NCBI GenBank assembly: GCA_027625915.1
Contig: JANTQA010000033.1
Coordinates: 8,432,001-8,496,000, forward strand
Length of the DNA: 64,000 nucleotides
DNA from: Anaeramoeba flamelloides
Lineage: Eukaryota > Metamonada > Anaeramoebidae
Reading direction: 5' to 3'
The notes under the pieces are model-generated. The model worked only from the letters and a program-made list of their open reading frames with translations. It had not been told where the DNA came from and made no database searches. Below, piece by piece: positions 32,761-43,759 of the stretch; the stretch's first letter is position 1; the number at the start of each line of letters is the position of its first letter. Made by a program: the position numbers and the translations under genes.

Positions 32761-33127
32761 AAAAGTAAAAAAATACACAAAATAAAAAAAATGAAAAAGC
32801 AAATTAAAAAAATTCGCAACTTCTCGTTTTATAATTAATTGACAAAAAAAGAAGAATGTACTCAAGTAAACAATAGAATCTCAAGATGTTAACATTTAAA
32901 TAACAAACCAATAATTTTTTTAAAAATTCTTGGCAAATTTCAGGATCACAAACAAAATTTCAATGGTACCTAAAAGTTTGGTATGATTTTTGGAAACCCA
33001 TTTGAAATCACTTTTTAAAAATTGGCATCTCAAGATTCTCTATCAACTTTTCAAAAAGAAATTAGAATCTTGCGATTCTATTTTTTAGCATCTTTTTAAC
33101 TACTCTGAAAATCAATAAATAAACTCA

Positions 33128-33660
33128 ATTCCAGAATTTTGGATACAGTTAAAATAACTTACAAAGAATAACAATCCTACATTTTACATCCAATTTGGAA
33201 ATAATTTTGATTTTTGAAATATTTTTATCATTTTTTTGTCTTTTGTTTTCTGTTTTCATTTTTTTTTTTTTTTCCAATTGCGTAATCTGTTTCTTTAGAT
33301 AGGGAAATATTTTTTTAATGAGGTTGATAGAAAGCTAATGTTGAGTTTGTTAAAAAGAAAAATTACATATAATTAGTTGATGGTATCTAATCATTTGGAT
33401 GATCAACAATTGTTGGTAGAATTTAAACAAATTTACCAATGCATTTTTTTATGTTCAGCTTGTTTCATCATTTTGGTTACATTAATTTTTTTTTTTTTTT
33501 TCGTTTTTAATATTTTTTTCTTTTATTTGGATAAAAATGATTACTTATAAAAACATTTATACTGGGTAATTTATTTAACACTTAACAATAAATTCAAAAA
33601 TACAAAGAATTGTAATTTTGCCTATTTTTGATTATAGGTGTGTCCAAATTTTTGGAATGA
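33128..33660 (+). mobile_element. MITE family E, copy 2
   Basis: TTCCAGAATTTTGGATACAG and GTGTGTCCAAATTTTTGGAATG are the inverted ends. It aligns with 22.43-22.95 kb over its length (ATCCAATTTGGAAATAATTTTG, GATGATCAACAATTGTTGG). Confidence 0.8.
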
Positions 33661-34056
33661 TGTTTAATTTAAGAATTTCTCTCATTTCACTCAAAGGTAC
33701 CCAGGTAAAAATGATAAAATTCATTTTTTGTAAAGAATCAACTAACCTAATATTAATTAGAACAAAGAGAAAGAATAAACCACAGATTAGAGTTGATATA
33801 GAGTAAAGAAATACCTAACAAATTTTCAATTTTCTAAAAAAAAATAAAATGTTAAGGGATCAGTCTTTCATAGCAACAGGTCAAAATACTAAAATCGGTT
33901 ATTGTAAATATTCTGTATTTACAGATTTTGTATATGTGAAGTGTTAAAAACAATCAATATACTCAAGAAACCTTGAGAAGAATATTTTTTTTGTGAGATC
34001 AAATTTTTTTTTTCCATTTTTTTATAAAAAAGAAAATTCAAAAATTAATTGTATTT

Positions 34057-34258
34057 CTTAGAATACCTAAAACGTTTTTACCCTATCTATGACTATTTTC
34101 TTCGCTACTACACTAAAATAGTCTTTATTGAAATACATTTTAATAAAAAGATTTTTTTTCTTTTCCAAGATAATTTTTTTGGTAAAACAAAAAATTCTTT
34201 TATTGAAAAAATTGAAAAATATTTGTATTATTTTAATAAGGATAGTTTCAACCATTAA
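34057..34258 (+). CDS. Possible terminal exon, unidentified
   Basis: The acceptor-like TTTCTTAG is followed by about 66 open codons to TAA, rich in aromatic residues (YLKRFYPIYDYFLRYYTKIV, then FFGKTKNSFIEKIEKYLYYF). The antisense frame is also open, so AT bias may explain it. No domain is seen. Confidence 0.25.
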
Positions 34259-34369
34259 AAATTTACAAACACTTTATCAATTTTATTTAGAAATTGTGTT
34301 TTTTTATTTTGAAAATCCATTTTTCAAAATAAAATTTTCAAAAAGATATTTGGGAATTAGGTAATTTTA

Positions 34370-35990
34370 TACCAAAAATTCATAAATCAATCAATTTTTT
34401 TATTCCAAAAATGATTTAAATTGTTATAATTATTATTGTGAATAAGGCGAAACAATTCATTAAGAAAATTTTTCAATTTTTGAAAATTCTTTTGCATTTG
34501 TTTTTGCATATTTCTGAAAACTGAGAAAATAACCTTTTCTAACTTTATAGATTATAAAAAATTTTTTGCTGAATAAATCTGAATTCCATTGATAAATTTT
34601 TGTTAAACTTGGATCAAATTTGGATTTATTTTTGATTCTCCACTTTTATTAATTTTATTTATTGAGATTTAGAATTGAAAGATTAATAATTAAAAATAAT
34701 AAATAAATAAATTGTTTTTTTTCAAAGTTTTCTAACATAAAATTAAAAATTTGACAAAATTTTAAAAATTAACTTAATTATTAATAAAATTAATAGTTTA
34801 CTTTTTTTAGTTTTTATCTTGGGCATATGTGAATTTTGGAATTAAAAAAAAAAGATTCAAATTAATAAATTGTTTAAATGGGTTTAACTTATCCATTCCA
34901 TAAGTCGAGGCACAACTTACAAACAAAAAAAAATGATTAATCTTGACAAGATTTCATTTTATTTTTAAAAAATACTTGTACCTTAAAAAAATTTTTTTTC
35001 CAATAATAATGCAAAATCCCATACAAAAATTTTCAAGTTCGAGAGAAAATAAAAATTATTATCAATAAAGATTTTTTATAAGCCAATGTATTCATTCTTA
35101 AAGAAATTATGTTGCCTTAATTTTCTTTGTGTTAATTCCTTTTTGGAAAGATTTTTTTTTTTTCGATTGAATTTTTGCAAAAAAAAAATTTGACGAGATC
35201 AGAAAAAATGACTTGATTTGAAAAAAAATAAAAAAAACTTTGAATAAATTAGAAAAAATGATTTTGATCTTAAAATTGAAAATTTATTTTGAAAAAGTAT
35301 ATTGAATAAAACACATTGAATTTACTCAATTTATTAAATTCAACAAGGTTGCTCTTACTGAAAGGAGGGTGTTATACATTCTCGTGGGGGGGGGGGGGGG
35401 GGGTTCGGTATTACTTCAAGGCATCCGTTTTTAGGATTTTTTTCATTTTTTATATTTTTTTTTATATTTTATAAAAAATAGGATTTTATTGCCCAAAGTA
35501 AGAATTAAAATAATTTTCGATCAAAAAAAAAAAAAAAGAAAGAAAAGAAAATTAATAGATTATCCTCTTTTCTTTGAAATGGAAATCTTGATAGCTGCTT
35601 GGGCTGTTGTTTTTATTATTAAATAAGATAAGGGAATTCGAATTTACTTGAATCGTTTTAATCTCTGTTAATTACATTTATTAAAAATACATGATAAAAA
35701 AATAGCTTATAAATTCAAAATCTTTTAAATTTCTGATGATAAATCGAAATATTTTATATAATATAATAGATTTAAGTAACTTTTATTTTTTTTGAAAATA
35801 AAAGAACAATGATAAATAATACAATGAAACAATAAAAATGTCCCATATTTTAAAAAAATCTTTAAAAGATATAAGTTTATATATTTTTCTCAATCCATTA
35901 ATTAAAATATTCATATTCATATTTCAATTAAATTTTGTATAATTTTAAATCTTAATAAAAAAAAAAAATACAATCATATAAATAAATACA
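34370..35990. other. AT-rich DNA upstream of the DBF4-like exon
   Basis: It contains the 18-G run described separately. I could not find exons for the missing N-terminal part of the DBF4-like gene here. Confidence 0.4.
35386..35403 (+). repeat. Run of 18 consecutive G
   Basis: An uninterrupted G18 tract in a short G-rich setting (GAAAGGAGGGTG upstream). Nothing else like it occurs in the window. Confidence 0.95.
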
Positions 35991-36111
35991 AATAGAAAAA
36001 AAAACATCTTTACAAAGACATAATTCCCACAAAAGAAAGGGGGGAAGGGAAAGGGGGAGGGAAAGGAAATTGGATGAAAAAACAAAAAAATATCGAAAAA
36101 AATTATTAAAA

Positions 36112-36570
36112 ATGCAACATTATATCAAATATCCATTTGTAATGATCGAAGAAACCCTTTTATTATATAAAGCATCAAGTAAAAAATTTAAAAAAGTACA
36201 ACAACCAAAAACAAGACATTTTTTAAAAAAAAGATCAAAACCATTAAATCCAAAGTATTCACTCAAAATGTTAGCCGATAAACAAAAACTCAAAAAACCG
36301 AAAAGAAGAAAGAAAACAAAGGGGAGTGGCTTTTGTAAAATTTGTGAGGTGTATTATACAGATATGGATAAGCATATACTTAAAAAAAGACATAGAAAGT
36401 TTGCTCAAAATGAAGATAATTTTTCTGAAATAGATATGTTTTTGAAAAAAGTTAAAAAGGAAGCATCACATATGTTTACCGAATCTAGTACGTATTCGAG
36501 TACAAGCTCCGATTCCGATTCTAGTTCCAGTTCCAGTTCTGGTTATAGTTCCAGTTTTGAGTCTGATTAA
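36112..36570 (+). CDS. DBF4-like regulatory subunit of Cdc7 kinase, C-terminal exon
   Basis: From the first in-frame ATG to TAA there are 152 codons. Residues about 5-30 (IKYPFVMIEETLLLYKASSKKF) fit motif M of Dbf4, which contacts Cdc7. A Lys-rich linker follows. Then comes a DBF-type zinc finger, FCKICEVYYTDMDKHILKKRHRKF, with spacing C-x2-C-x9-H-x5-H (motif C), followed by the usual FAQNEDNF acidic tail. A Ser/Asp-rich C-terminus ends the protein. Dbf4 activates Cdc7 to fire replication origins. Motif N (BRCT-like) is absent, so one or more upstream exons are probably missing. The frame is open upstream to 35986 through a G/A-rich stretch with acceptor-like TAG, so this ATG may not be the true start. 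Confidence 0.7.
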   Translation: MQHYIKYPFVMIEETLLLYKASSKKFKKVQQPKTRHFLKKRSKPLNPKYSLKMLADKQKLKKPKRRKKTKGSGFCKICEVYYTDMDKHILKKRHRKFAQNEDNFSEIDMFLKKVKKEASHMFTESSTYSSTSSDSDSSSSSSSGYSSSFESD

Positions 36571-37042
36571 ACATGTTGAAAAAATCTACAAAAAAAAAAA
36601 ATGATAATAGAAAATTATTGATTAATTTTATTTTAAGAGAAGTGAACTTCCTATGATAATAGAAAATTAACTACCACAAAAAAAAAATAATAATAAATAA
36701 TAATAAACTATTTCCCATAATGACGTGTACGTATTTAAAATGATAAAATAAATCAAATTATAATTCTTTTTAGTTTAATCTCTGGAAATATTTATGTTTT
36801 TTCATTTTTTTTTATAAATTTTGGTCTTTTTAATAAACGTTTTTCCGGTTTTACAAAATTATTCAAACCTATTAATATTACTTTTATTTTTAAAAAGAAA
36901 TTCGTTTAAATTCACGTTTTGTATTTAATTTAATGAAGTACTGTACAGCTGAGTAAATAAAAATAAAAATAAAAAAAAAAAAAACAATGTTTAGATCCTA
37001 AAAAGCGATAAACTTATTTACCGTTTTTTAGGTATAAATTTT

Positions 37043-37770
37043 TGAGAAAAAACATACAAATTTCATCAAAACAAAAATGAAAAGGAAGGAAAAATAATTT
37101 GGAAACAAAAAGAAAAAGAATTCATCAAATTATTGAAAAGGCTGATATAAAATTAATTTTAATATAAATTTTTCGATTGTTTACTCTGGGAAATAAATAG
37201 AAAAGAAATACATGGCATTACTATAGAATGTTTCCTGGGTAATATAACTCAACAGCAATTTAGAAAGGAAAAAGATCAAAAAACCAAATTGTTTTAGATC
37301 GTATAGTTACACAAATTCATCTCGCTTCTAATAACTCTAAACATTTTTCTGATCTAAACTCTTTTTCAAACCAAAGGGTATACCTCTTAAATCATCAATA
37401 CTATTGAATTTGATTGTTAATAAGGGAATTGCTTATTGATGAGTTTCATTTTAATTTTTTCATTTTTTTTTTTACATGTTTGTGGATATTGAACAATTGT
37501 AAAATGAAAAAAAACAAGATAAGAAGAAAACAATTTGGAAATAATGTACAAGTATAAAAATGGAAACAGTTTAAGTTTGATTTCTAATGGGCTAGATCTA
37601 GGAATTAAGAAAGACCATTATTGGATTGATGATAGAACAAAGAAAAGAGAAATAAAGAAAAAACATTCCAACAAAATACTCTGTTGAATTACAGTTTTAT
37701 ATTGAAAATGAGACTTTAAAGAACAAAAGTTTGACGTTTAAAGAGATATCAATACAATACCAAGAGCTTT
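37043..37770 (+). pseudogene. Decayed protein-coding region, family unknown
   Basis: Coding-like open stretches follow one another on the plus strand in changing frames over about 730 nt. Examples are KEGKIIWKQKEKEFIKLLKR, INRKEIHGITIECFLGNITQ, VLDRIVTQIHLASNNSKHF, GLDLGIKKDHYWIDDRTKK and ELQFYIENETLKNKSLTFKE. The codons are mixed and less AT-rich than the flanks. No GT-AG introns explain the frame changes, so this looks like a gene broken in several places. I cannot name the protein. It lies just beyond the DBF4-like gene, in the same direction. Confidence 0.45.
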
Positions 37771-37779
37771 TTTAAAATT

Positions 37780-38366
37780 CAAAATTGTTTAAAGGTTTTT
37801 ATTTATTTTATAATTATTTTTATTTACAATTTACAAAGTAAGATTTCTCATTTCAAATAAAAGGTTACATCAAATTTTAAAATATTTAATTTTCGTTTTT
37901 ATTGTTTGGTATTAATGAGTTTTAAATATTCAGTTGTGTTAATTATTTTTTTTTTTTGGTTTTTCTGTTAAATAGACTTGGATATTTTTTATATAGTTAT
38001 TTAGTACCTGAAAAAATAAAAAAATACAAAAATTTAATTTATCTGCAAAATATAATCAAAAAGTTTTGTGGGTTTTATGATACACCAGTGTTAAAATATC
38101 AAGGTTCTAAAAAATAGAGTTTTTACAATTTTCAAGATAATTAAAGAGTTCCATGTAATTACCCACAGTTTGGTAATGGGAAATAAAATATCGGATTATT
38201 TGAAATGATTAATGATAATTTTAAGCAAAAAATCATTATAGAAAATACCAATCGACCAATTTTAGAAAAAAATCAGTTTTCAAACAAATTATTGATATTC
38301 AATAAACGATTTTATATCGAAAATCCCTTTGAGCCCAAAAAATAAAAAAGGGGTTATCATTTACTG
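37780..38366. other. AT-rich intergenic DNA, no gene seen
   Basis: No sustained frame and no match within the window. Confidence 0.45.
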
Positions 38367-39124
38367 TTAAGGGATTAGCGTCACCTTAGATTTCTCTATA
38401 ATCAAAGTATGTTGTAATTGGGTATAAATGATATTAGTGCACCATGGCTCGAATGGCTCTAAAAAATCTATTATAAATCTTATTGCACAATAAATTATTA
38501 CATTTTTTACTAATAATCACAATTAAAAAATTTCATTTTGAAAAAAATTTTTTTTTAATTCCTTTTACTTATCTAAAAATAAAAACCCAAAATACAGTAT
38601 TCTGGTAAATAATAATTTAGATTTAGAACTTCCAAAAGTAACTATTTTTAGAATTTTTTATAACTTCAAAGATTAACTCAATAATCATCAACATAAAAGC
38701 ACAAAGATTGATTAGTTTATTTTGTTTTTGTTAAAGATACTTATAACATCAATATATTTCCATGATTTGAGAAATAATTAGTCAAAAAATTTTATTTGTT
38801 AATTATTTAATTTTTAAAAAAAAACGACTTTTTTAGTAACTAATCTATATTTAGCCATAAATTTAAGAAAGATATTTTATGACTTTGTAGTCTGAATATT
38901 GATAATTTAATCTTTAAATTTATGGTGAAATGCAGATTTTATTCTCAATTTGCTGGGTTTTTTACTAATACATAGATCATTTTTAATTGAAGAGATCAAC
39001 AAATATTACTACTTGACTAATCGATTTTTTAGAGACATTTGAACCATGTAACACTAATGTGGTTAGGTCCATTAATAGCACACGTTGATCCTAGGTTTCT
39101 CCTTGGTAGACGCTAATCCCTTAA
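38367..39124 (+). mobile_element. TTAA-flanked element B, copy 2
   Basis: TTAA at 38367-38370 and 39121-39124 enclose 750 nt. The ends GGGATTAGCGTCACCTTAG and, inverted, GGGATTAGCGTCTACCAAGG share the first 12 nt perfectly and remain similar for about 105 nt. It is near full-length similar to 24.52-25.27 kb (reverse) and 48.83-49.58 kb. Non-autonomous. Confidence 0.85.
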
Positions 39125-39162
39125 GAAACTTTTTAAATCCTTTTTATTTTTTTTATATGTAC

Positions 39163-39390
39163 GATTAATTGCAAAATAATAAGATCAAAATTTTTATTGC
39201 AGCTTTCCAAAAGAAAAATCTATCAAAGAATCTAAAATAAATCACCAAAGTCCTCAATTCTAATAAGGGGTGAATTTAAGCTGATTTTGAGAATTAAAAC
39301 TTTGAAATGTTCCCTGATTTATCATATCTTTTTTTGGAAAGTTGAAGAAAAATTTAGTTCCATTTATTTTGCAACAAATAGTACTATTAC
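39163..39390 (+). mobile_element. MITE family H, copy 2 (intact)
   Basis: Inverted arms: TTGCAAAATAATAAGATCAAAATTTTTATTGCAGCTTTCC on the left, and TTTGGAAAGTTGAAGAAAAATTTAG with TTTATTTTGCAA on the right. It provides the empty-site comparison for the insertion at 17.88 kb (TTTAAGCTGATTTTGAGAATT). Confidence 0.7.
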
Positions 39391-39474
39391 AGAATTGTGT
39401 GTAATTGAATGGAACTCTTTATTTATCTGGAAAACTGCAAAAACGCTATTTTTTTACAACATTAATATTTTAAC

Positions 39475-39822
39475 TTGTATGAAATTATTCTTTGGCTTTC
39501 TTTAAAAATGAATTTTCTCACAAACACACCATTAGTAATCAAAAAATCATATGACCAACAGATAAAATCTTCTTTCAAAATAAAATTGGTGCTTTTTTTA
39601 TCTTCTTTTTGTTCCAATGCAAAATCTTATTTACTTTCCATAAATAAACCTAAGGTAAAATCAATTTTGAAGTTAAACTCCTTGTTCTTTTCTGTAAATT
39701 TTCAATTATTCATGAATTTGACCAAAATTTTTCATAATTTTTTCGATTTTTTTTGTGATATTTCCTACAAAAACTTTTTCTTTTTTTGGGATAAATGTTC
39801 TAATTTAATCCTTTATTTTTAG
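39475..39822 (+). CDS. Weak hypothetical ORF
   Basis: An open frame in which an ATG at 39508 starts MNFLTNTPLVIKKSYDQQIK and passes a GTAAAATC donor-like site after NKPK. The rest is Phe-rich. The sequence adjoins repeat K. Coding status is doubtful and no family is recognised. Confidence 0.2.
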   Translation: MYEIILWLSLKMNFLTNTPLVIKKSYDQQIKSSFKIKLVLFLSSFCSNAKSYLLSINKPKVKSILKLNSLFFSVNFQLFMNLTKIFHNFFDFFCDISYKNFFFFWDKCSNLILYF

Positions 39823-39824
39823 GA

Positions 39825-39935
39825 TTGATTTTTAAATAATAGAACTTTAAGAAACCAATTCATATTTATTTGTGATTTATTGTCCGTTTCTTGGATCAGT
39901 TTCTGGACAGGTCTTCTATAACAAAAAGAATAACA
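39825..39935 (-). repeat. Dispersed repeat K, copy 2
   Basis: The reverse complement contains AGAAGACCTGTCCAGAAACTGATCCAAGAAACGGACAATAAATC and TTTCTTAAAGTTCTA, as at 20.90-20.99 kb. Confidence 0.5.
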
Positions 39936-39999
39936 ATTATTATTTATTAGCAAGGTTTTTATCTTTTCTGTACAGGTTATTATGACAACCATAGGGTGT

Positions 40000-40941
40000 A
40001 GAACTTAAATGAGATAAAAATTTGGGCTTGTTATCTTTTTTCAAGACCAAAAAATTCTTTTCTTTTTGTAAGATTAGAATACCTCTTTGTTTTCCAATAA
40101 ATTGATTAAAAAGTAACAAAGAAAAAATTATGATAGAATTGTAAATTTAGAAATAACTTGATGATTTAAAAAACATGACTTTTCGGAAAATATATTCCCA
40201 TTTTGTATTCAAATTAAATTAGAAGAAAACAAAACCCTAAATTCAAAAGATTGAGCAACCGAAAGAGAATCTTTTTGAGGAATACACAGTTTCAAAAATT
40301 AAGATCCTTTCTGCGTAATTTTAAACTAGTTTTCAAAAATGAAATCCACTATTTTTCCAAAAAATTTTTTGAAGAGAAATTTCTGAAAAAAGAACAAACA
40401 TAATATTGAGTATTTTTCTTAAATTCTAAACCACAGAACCATTCGGGTTTTTTTTTCAATTTGATCTCATTCTAACGATTTTTCCTAGGAAATAAAACAA
40501 AAGGAATTTTTTGATATTGAAAACTTTATGAGAGAATAAAAAAAGATAAAGAAGGAATTACGACAAAGGGGGGTTTTAAGGGTTAATTTCTCTTTAAGAG
40601 TAAAAACAAATTTTTTGAAAAGTTATTAATAAAATATACACGTAAGAATCAAAAAAAGGGGCGAGTTAATTCATTGCTTATCATTTTACCAAATTTAAAA
40701 TACTGAAAGAAGAAAAAAAAGCAATCGAAAATTTTCATTTTTTTTTTTTTGTAAGTTTTTTTTTCTTTTATTAAATTTTTTTTGATTCCCCCTTTAACTT
40801 GTTCATAACAAAATTAATGAAAAAAAATTGAAATCCTCTGTGTTTTTCTTTTGCTTTATTTTATATTTTTTTAATTCTTTCTTTTTTCTTCTAAACACAA
40901 CCAATTTCTTTCCCACAAAAATAAAATAGTATTTAATCGGT
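40000..40941. promoter_or_regulatory. Region upstream of PCCB
   Basis: AT-rich leader with a T/C-rich 150 nt directly before the start codon (TTTTCTTCTAAACACAACC). The promoter should lie here. No specific element can be defined. Confidence 0.35.
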
Positions 40942-43759
40942 ATGCAATACCTTAAATCTAACTTTTCCACAACAACATCCACACTTAAGCCTTTGCTAAG
41001 TGGTGCATTAAGAGTTGGACATTTGCTTGAAGAAGCAAAACCACTTCATTTTAAAAAGAAACTTGCAGGACTTAGGGGTAATTATCGTCTACACTTTTTT
41101 GAAAAAAAAAAAATAAAAAATCTTTCTTCAAACAAAAAAAAATTCATTTCTCCCTTAATAACTTTTTTTTCTCTTCTTTTTTTTTATTTTAATTTTTTAA
41201 CTTTCTTTAATTTTCCAAGAAAAAACTAAAATTGGTGGAGGACAAAGAAGAATTGACAACCAACACAAAAAAGGTAAATTAACTGCACGCGAAAGAATCG
41301 ATCTTCTTCTTGATAAAGGAAGTTTCCGTGAATATGATGCATTTGTTGAACACAGATGTACTCTTTTTGGAATGGACAAAAATCATGTAAAACATTCTTA
41401 ATAATTTTTTCTTTCCATATTCTTTCGAAACAAAAAAAAAATCAAAAGCAATTGAAACAAGCAAATGCTTAAATTCAAATTTTTCCATCTTTTTCTCTTT
41501 GTTTGCAAATATTTAATAATTCTTAGATCCCAGGTGATGGTATTGTAACTGGCCACGGTACAATTAACGGAAGATTAACATATCTCTTTTCACAAGATTT
41601 CACAGTTTTTGGAGGATCTCTTTCAGAACAACACGCTTGGAAAATGTGTAAAATGATGGACAAGGCTGTTCTTGTTGGTGCACCAATGATCGGAATCAAT
41701 GACTCTGGTGGTGCTCGTATCCATGAAGGCATTGATTCACTTTCTGGATACACAGAAGTCTTTCAAAGAAATGTAATGTCTTCAGGTGTTGTTCCACAAA
41801 TTAGTTTAATCATGGGACCATGTGCTGGTGGTGCCGTATATTCTCCAGCTCGTAAGTTTTTTATTTATTTTTTTTATTTATTATTGTACATTCTTTTAAA
41901 TTATTATCCTATTGAACAAAAGATCTAAAAAAGTAGTCATTTTCAAAAAGTAACAACTTTCAAGTCTTAAAAACGAGATCTAAAAAGGGTTTTTCATCCC
42001 AAACAGAACAGAACAGTTTTAATGAAAAATTTTTAAAACTTTTTAAATCTCACTTCTACAATTTATCAAAAAAACAAACTTTGAAAATACTGACATCATT
42101 TTTTGTACTTTTTTTTTTTGACAAACAGATTATTTTAAACAAGTTTTAGTTTAAAATTTTGCACTTGCGATTTTGTCAAACAGATTATTTTAAAAAAAAG
42201 AATGAAATAAAAATGATTTTTGATATTTTATAAGAAACTTTTTTTGCTTTTTTTTTGAAAAAAAAAGTTTTTTTTTTTTCGAAATACAAGATACAATTAA
42301 ATAAAAGTGAAAAAAAAAAAAAAAATCACATTTTTAATTTAACAGATTAGCGGAATCAATGACATTTTCCAACAAAAGAGTGCTTATTTATTTCTAAATT
42401 TTTATAAATTTAAAAAGTAAACATTTTAAAATCTCATTTTTAAAATATGGAATTTCTACTATTTTGAAAATAAAATATTTTCAAAATAAGAGCAATTTTC
42501 CATTTTAAAAAAAATATAATAAAAATATGATTATCACAAAAATAAAATTATTGAATTGAAAATTGAATTGAACTCTTTTAAAAAACAATTTATCCTTTTT
42601 TAAAATGACTGCAGTTAAATTAAATCTTGAAAATAAAAAAAAAAAAAAAATGAATAACAATCTCAAACATATCACTTTTTCAAAAAACAAAATTAAAAAA
42701 AACACATTAATATTTAAAATCTATTTGCTTTATTCTTTAAAAAAAAATTAATTCTTTTTTTAATTAATAGTTACCGATTTTGTCTTTATGGTCAAAGATA
42801 CATCTTATATGTTTGTTACTGGACCAGATGTTGTCAAAGCTGTATGTCATGAAGATGTAACAAAGGAAGAACTTGGAGGTTCAAGCGCACATACCAAAAA
42901 ATCTGGTGTAGCCCACTTTGCCTATGAAAATGATATTGAAACCATCTTAAAGGCCAGAGAATTCTTTGATTTCTTACCACTTTCCAACAAAGACTCGGTC
43001 CCAGTCAGAGAAACAAGCGATCCAAGAACCAGAAAGGACATGTATTTGGACAACATTGTACCATTAGATCCAAACAAACCATATGACATAAAAGATGTCA
43101 TTAAGGGTATTGCCGATGACGGAAACTTTTTCGAAATCATGCCAGACTTTGCACGAAACATTGTCATTGGATTTGGAAGAATGGAAGGAAGAACAACTGC
43201 CTTTGTCGCAAATCAACCAAAGGAACTTGCAGGATGCTTAGATATTAACGCCTCCACCAAGGGAGCCAGGTTTATCAGGTTCTGTGATGCCTTCAACATC
43301 CCAATCGTTACACTTGTCGATGTACCAGGATTTTTACCAGGTACTGATCAAGAATGGAATGGAATCATTTCCAATGGCGCCAAATTAATCTACGCCTACG
43401 CAGAAGTAACTGTACCAAAGATTGCCGTTGTTGTCAGAAAATCTTATGGCGGCGCCTATTGTGTAATGTCCTCAAAGCATCTTAGAGGCGATGTGAACTA
43501 TTCATGGCCAACAGGTGAAATCGCTGTTATGGGTGCTAAAGGTGCTGTAGAAATCATCTTTAGAGGACAAGATGTCAAAAAAAGAGAACTCGAATACACA
43601 GAACAACTCTGTAACCCAATGCCAGCAGCCCAAAGAGGTTATATCGATGATATCATCATCCCATCCACTTCCAGACAAAGAATTTGTGAAGATTTGGAAG
43701 AATTAAGAACCAAAAAATTAGAAAACCCTTGGAAAAAACATGGAAATATCCCTCTTTAA
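40942..43759 (+). CDS. PCCB: Propionyl-CoA carboxylase beta chain, four exons
   Basis: Exons are 40942-41077, 41220-41386, 41527-41851 and 42771-43759; introns are 142, 140 and 919 nt, all GT-AG. The joined frame has 538 residues, the size of human PCCB. An N-terminal stretch rich in Ser, Thr, Lys and Arg ([20 protein letters not shown]) looks like a mitochondrial-type targeting peptide. The carboxyltransferase core is complete: [108 protein letters not shown] and [19 protein letters not shown]. The protein moves carboxyl from biotin to propionyl-CoA to give methylmalonyl-CoA, with a biotin-bearing alpha chain not in this window. A role in fermentative propionate metabolism by reverse flux is possible. 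The best-preserved gene here. Confidence 0.95.

Noticed and set aside
42922-43167. Minus-strand frame within PCCB exon 4
   Set aside because: Antisense shadow of a highly conserved coding exon.
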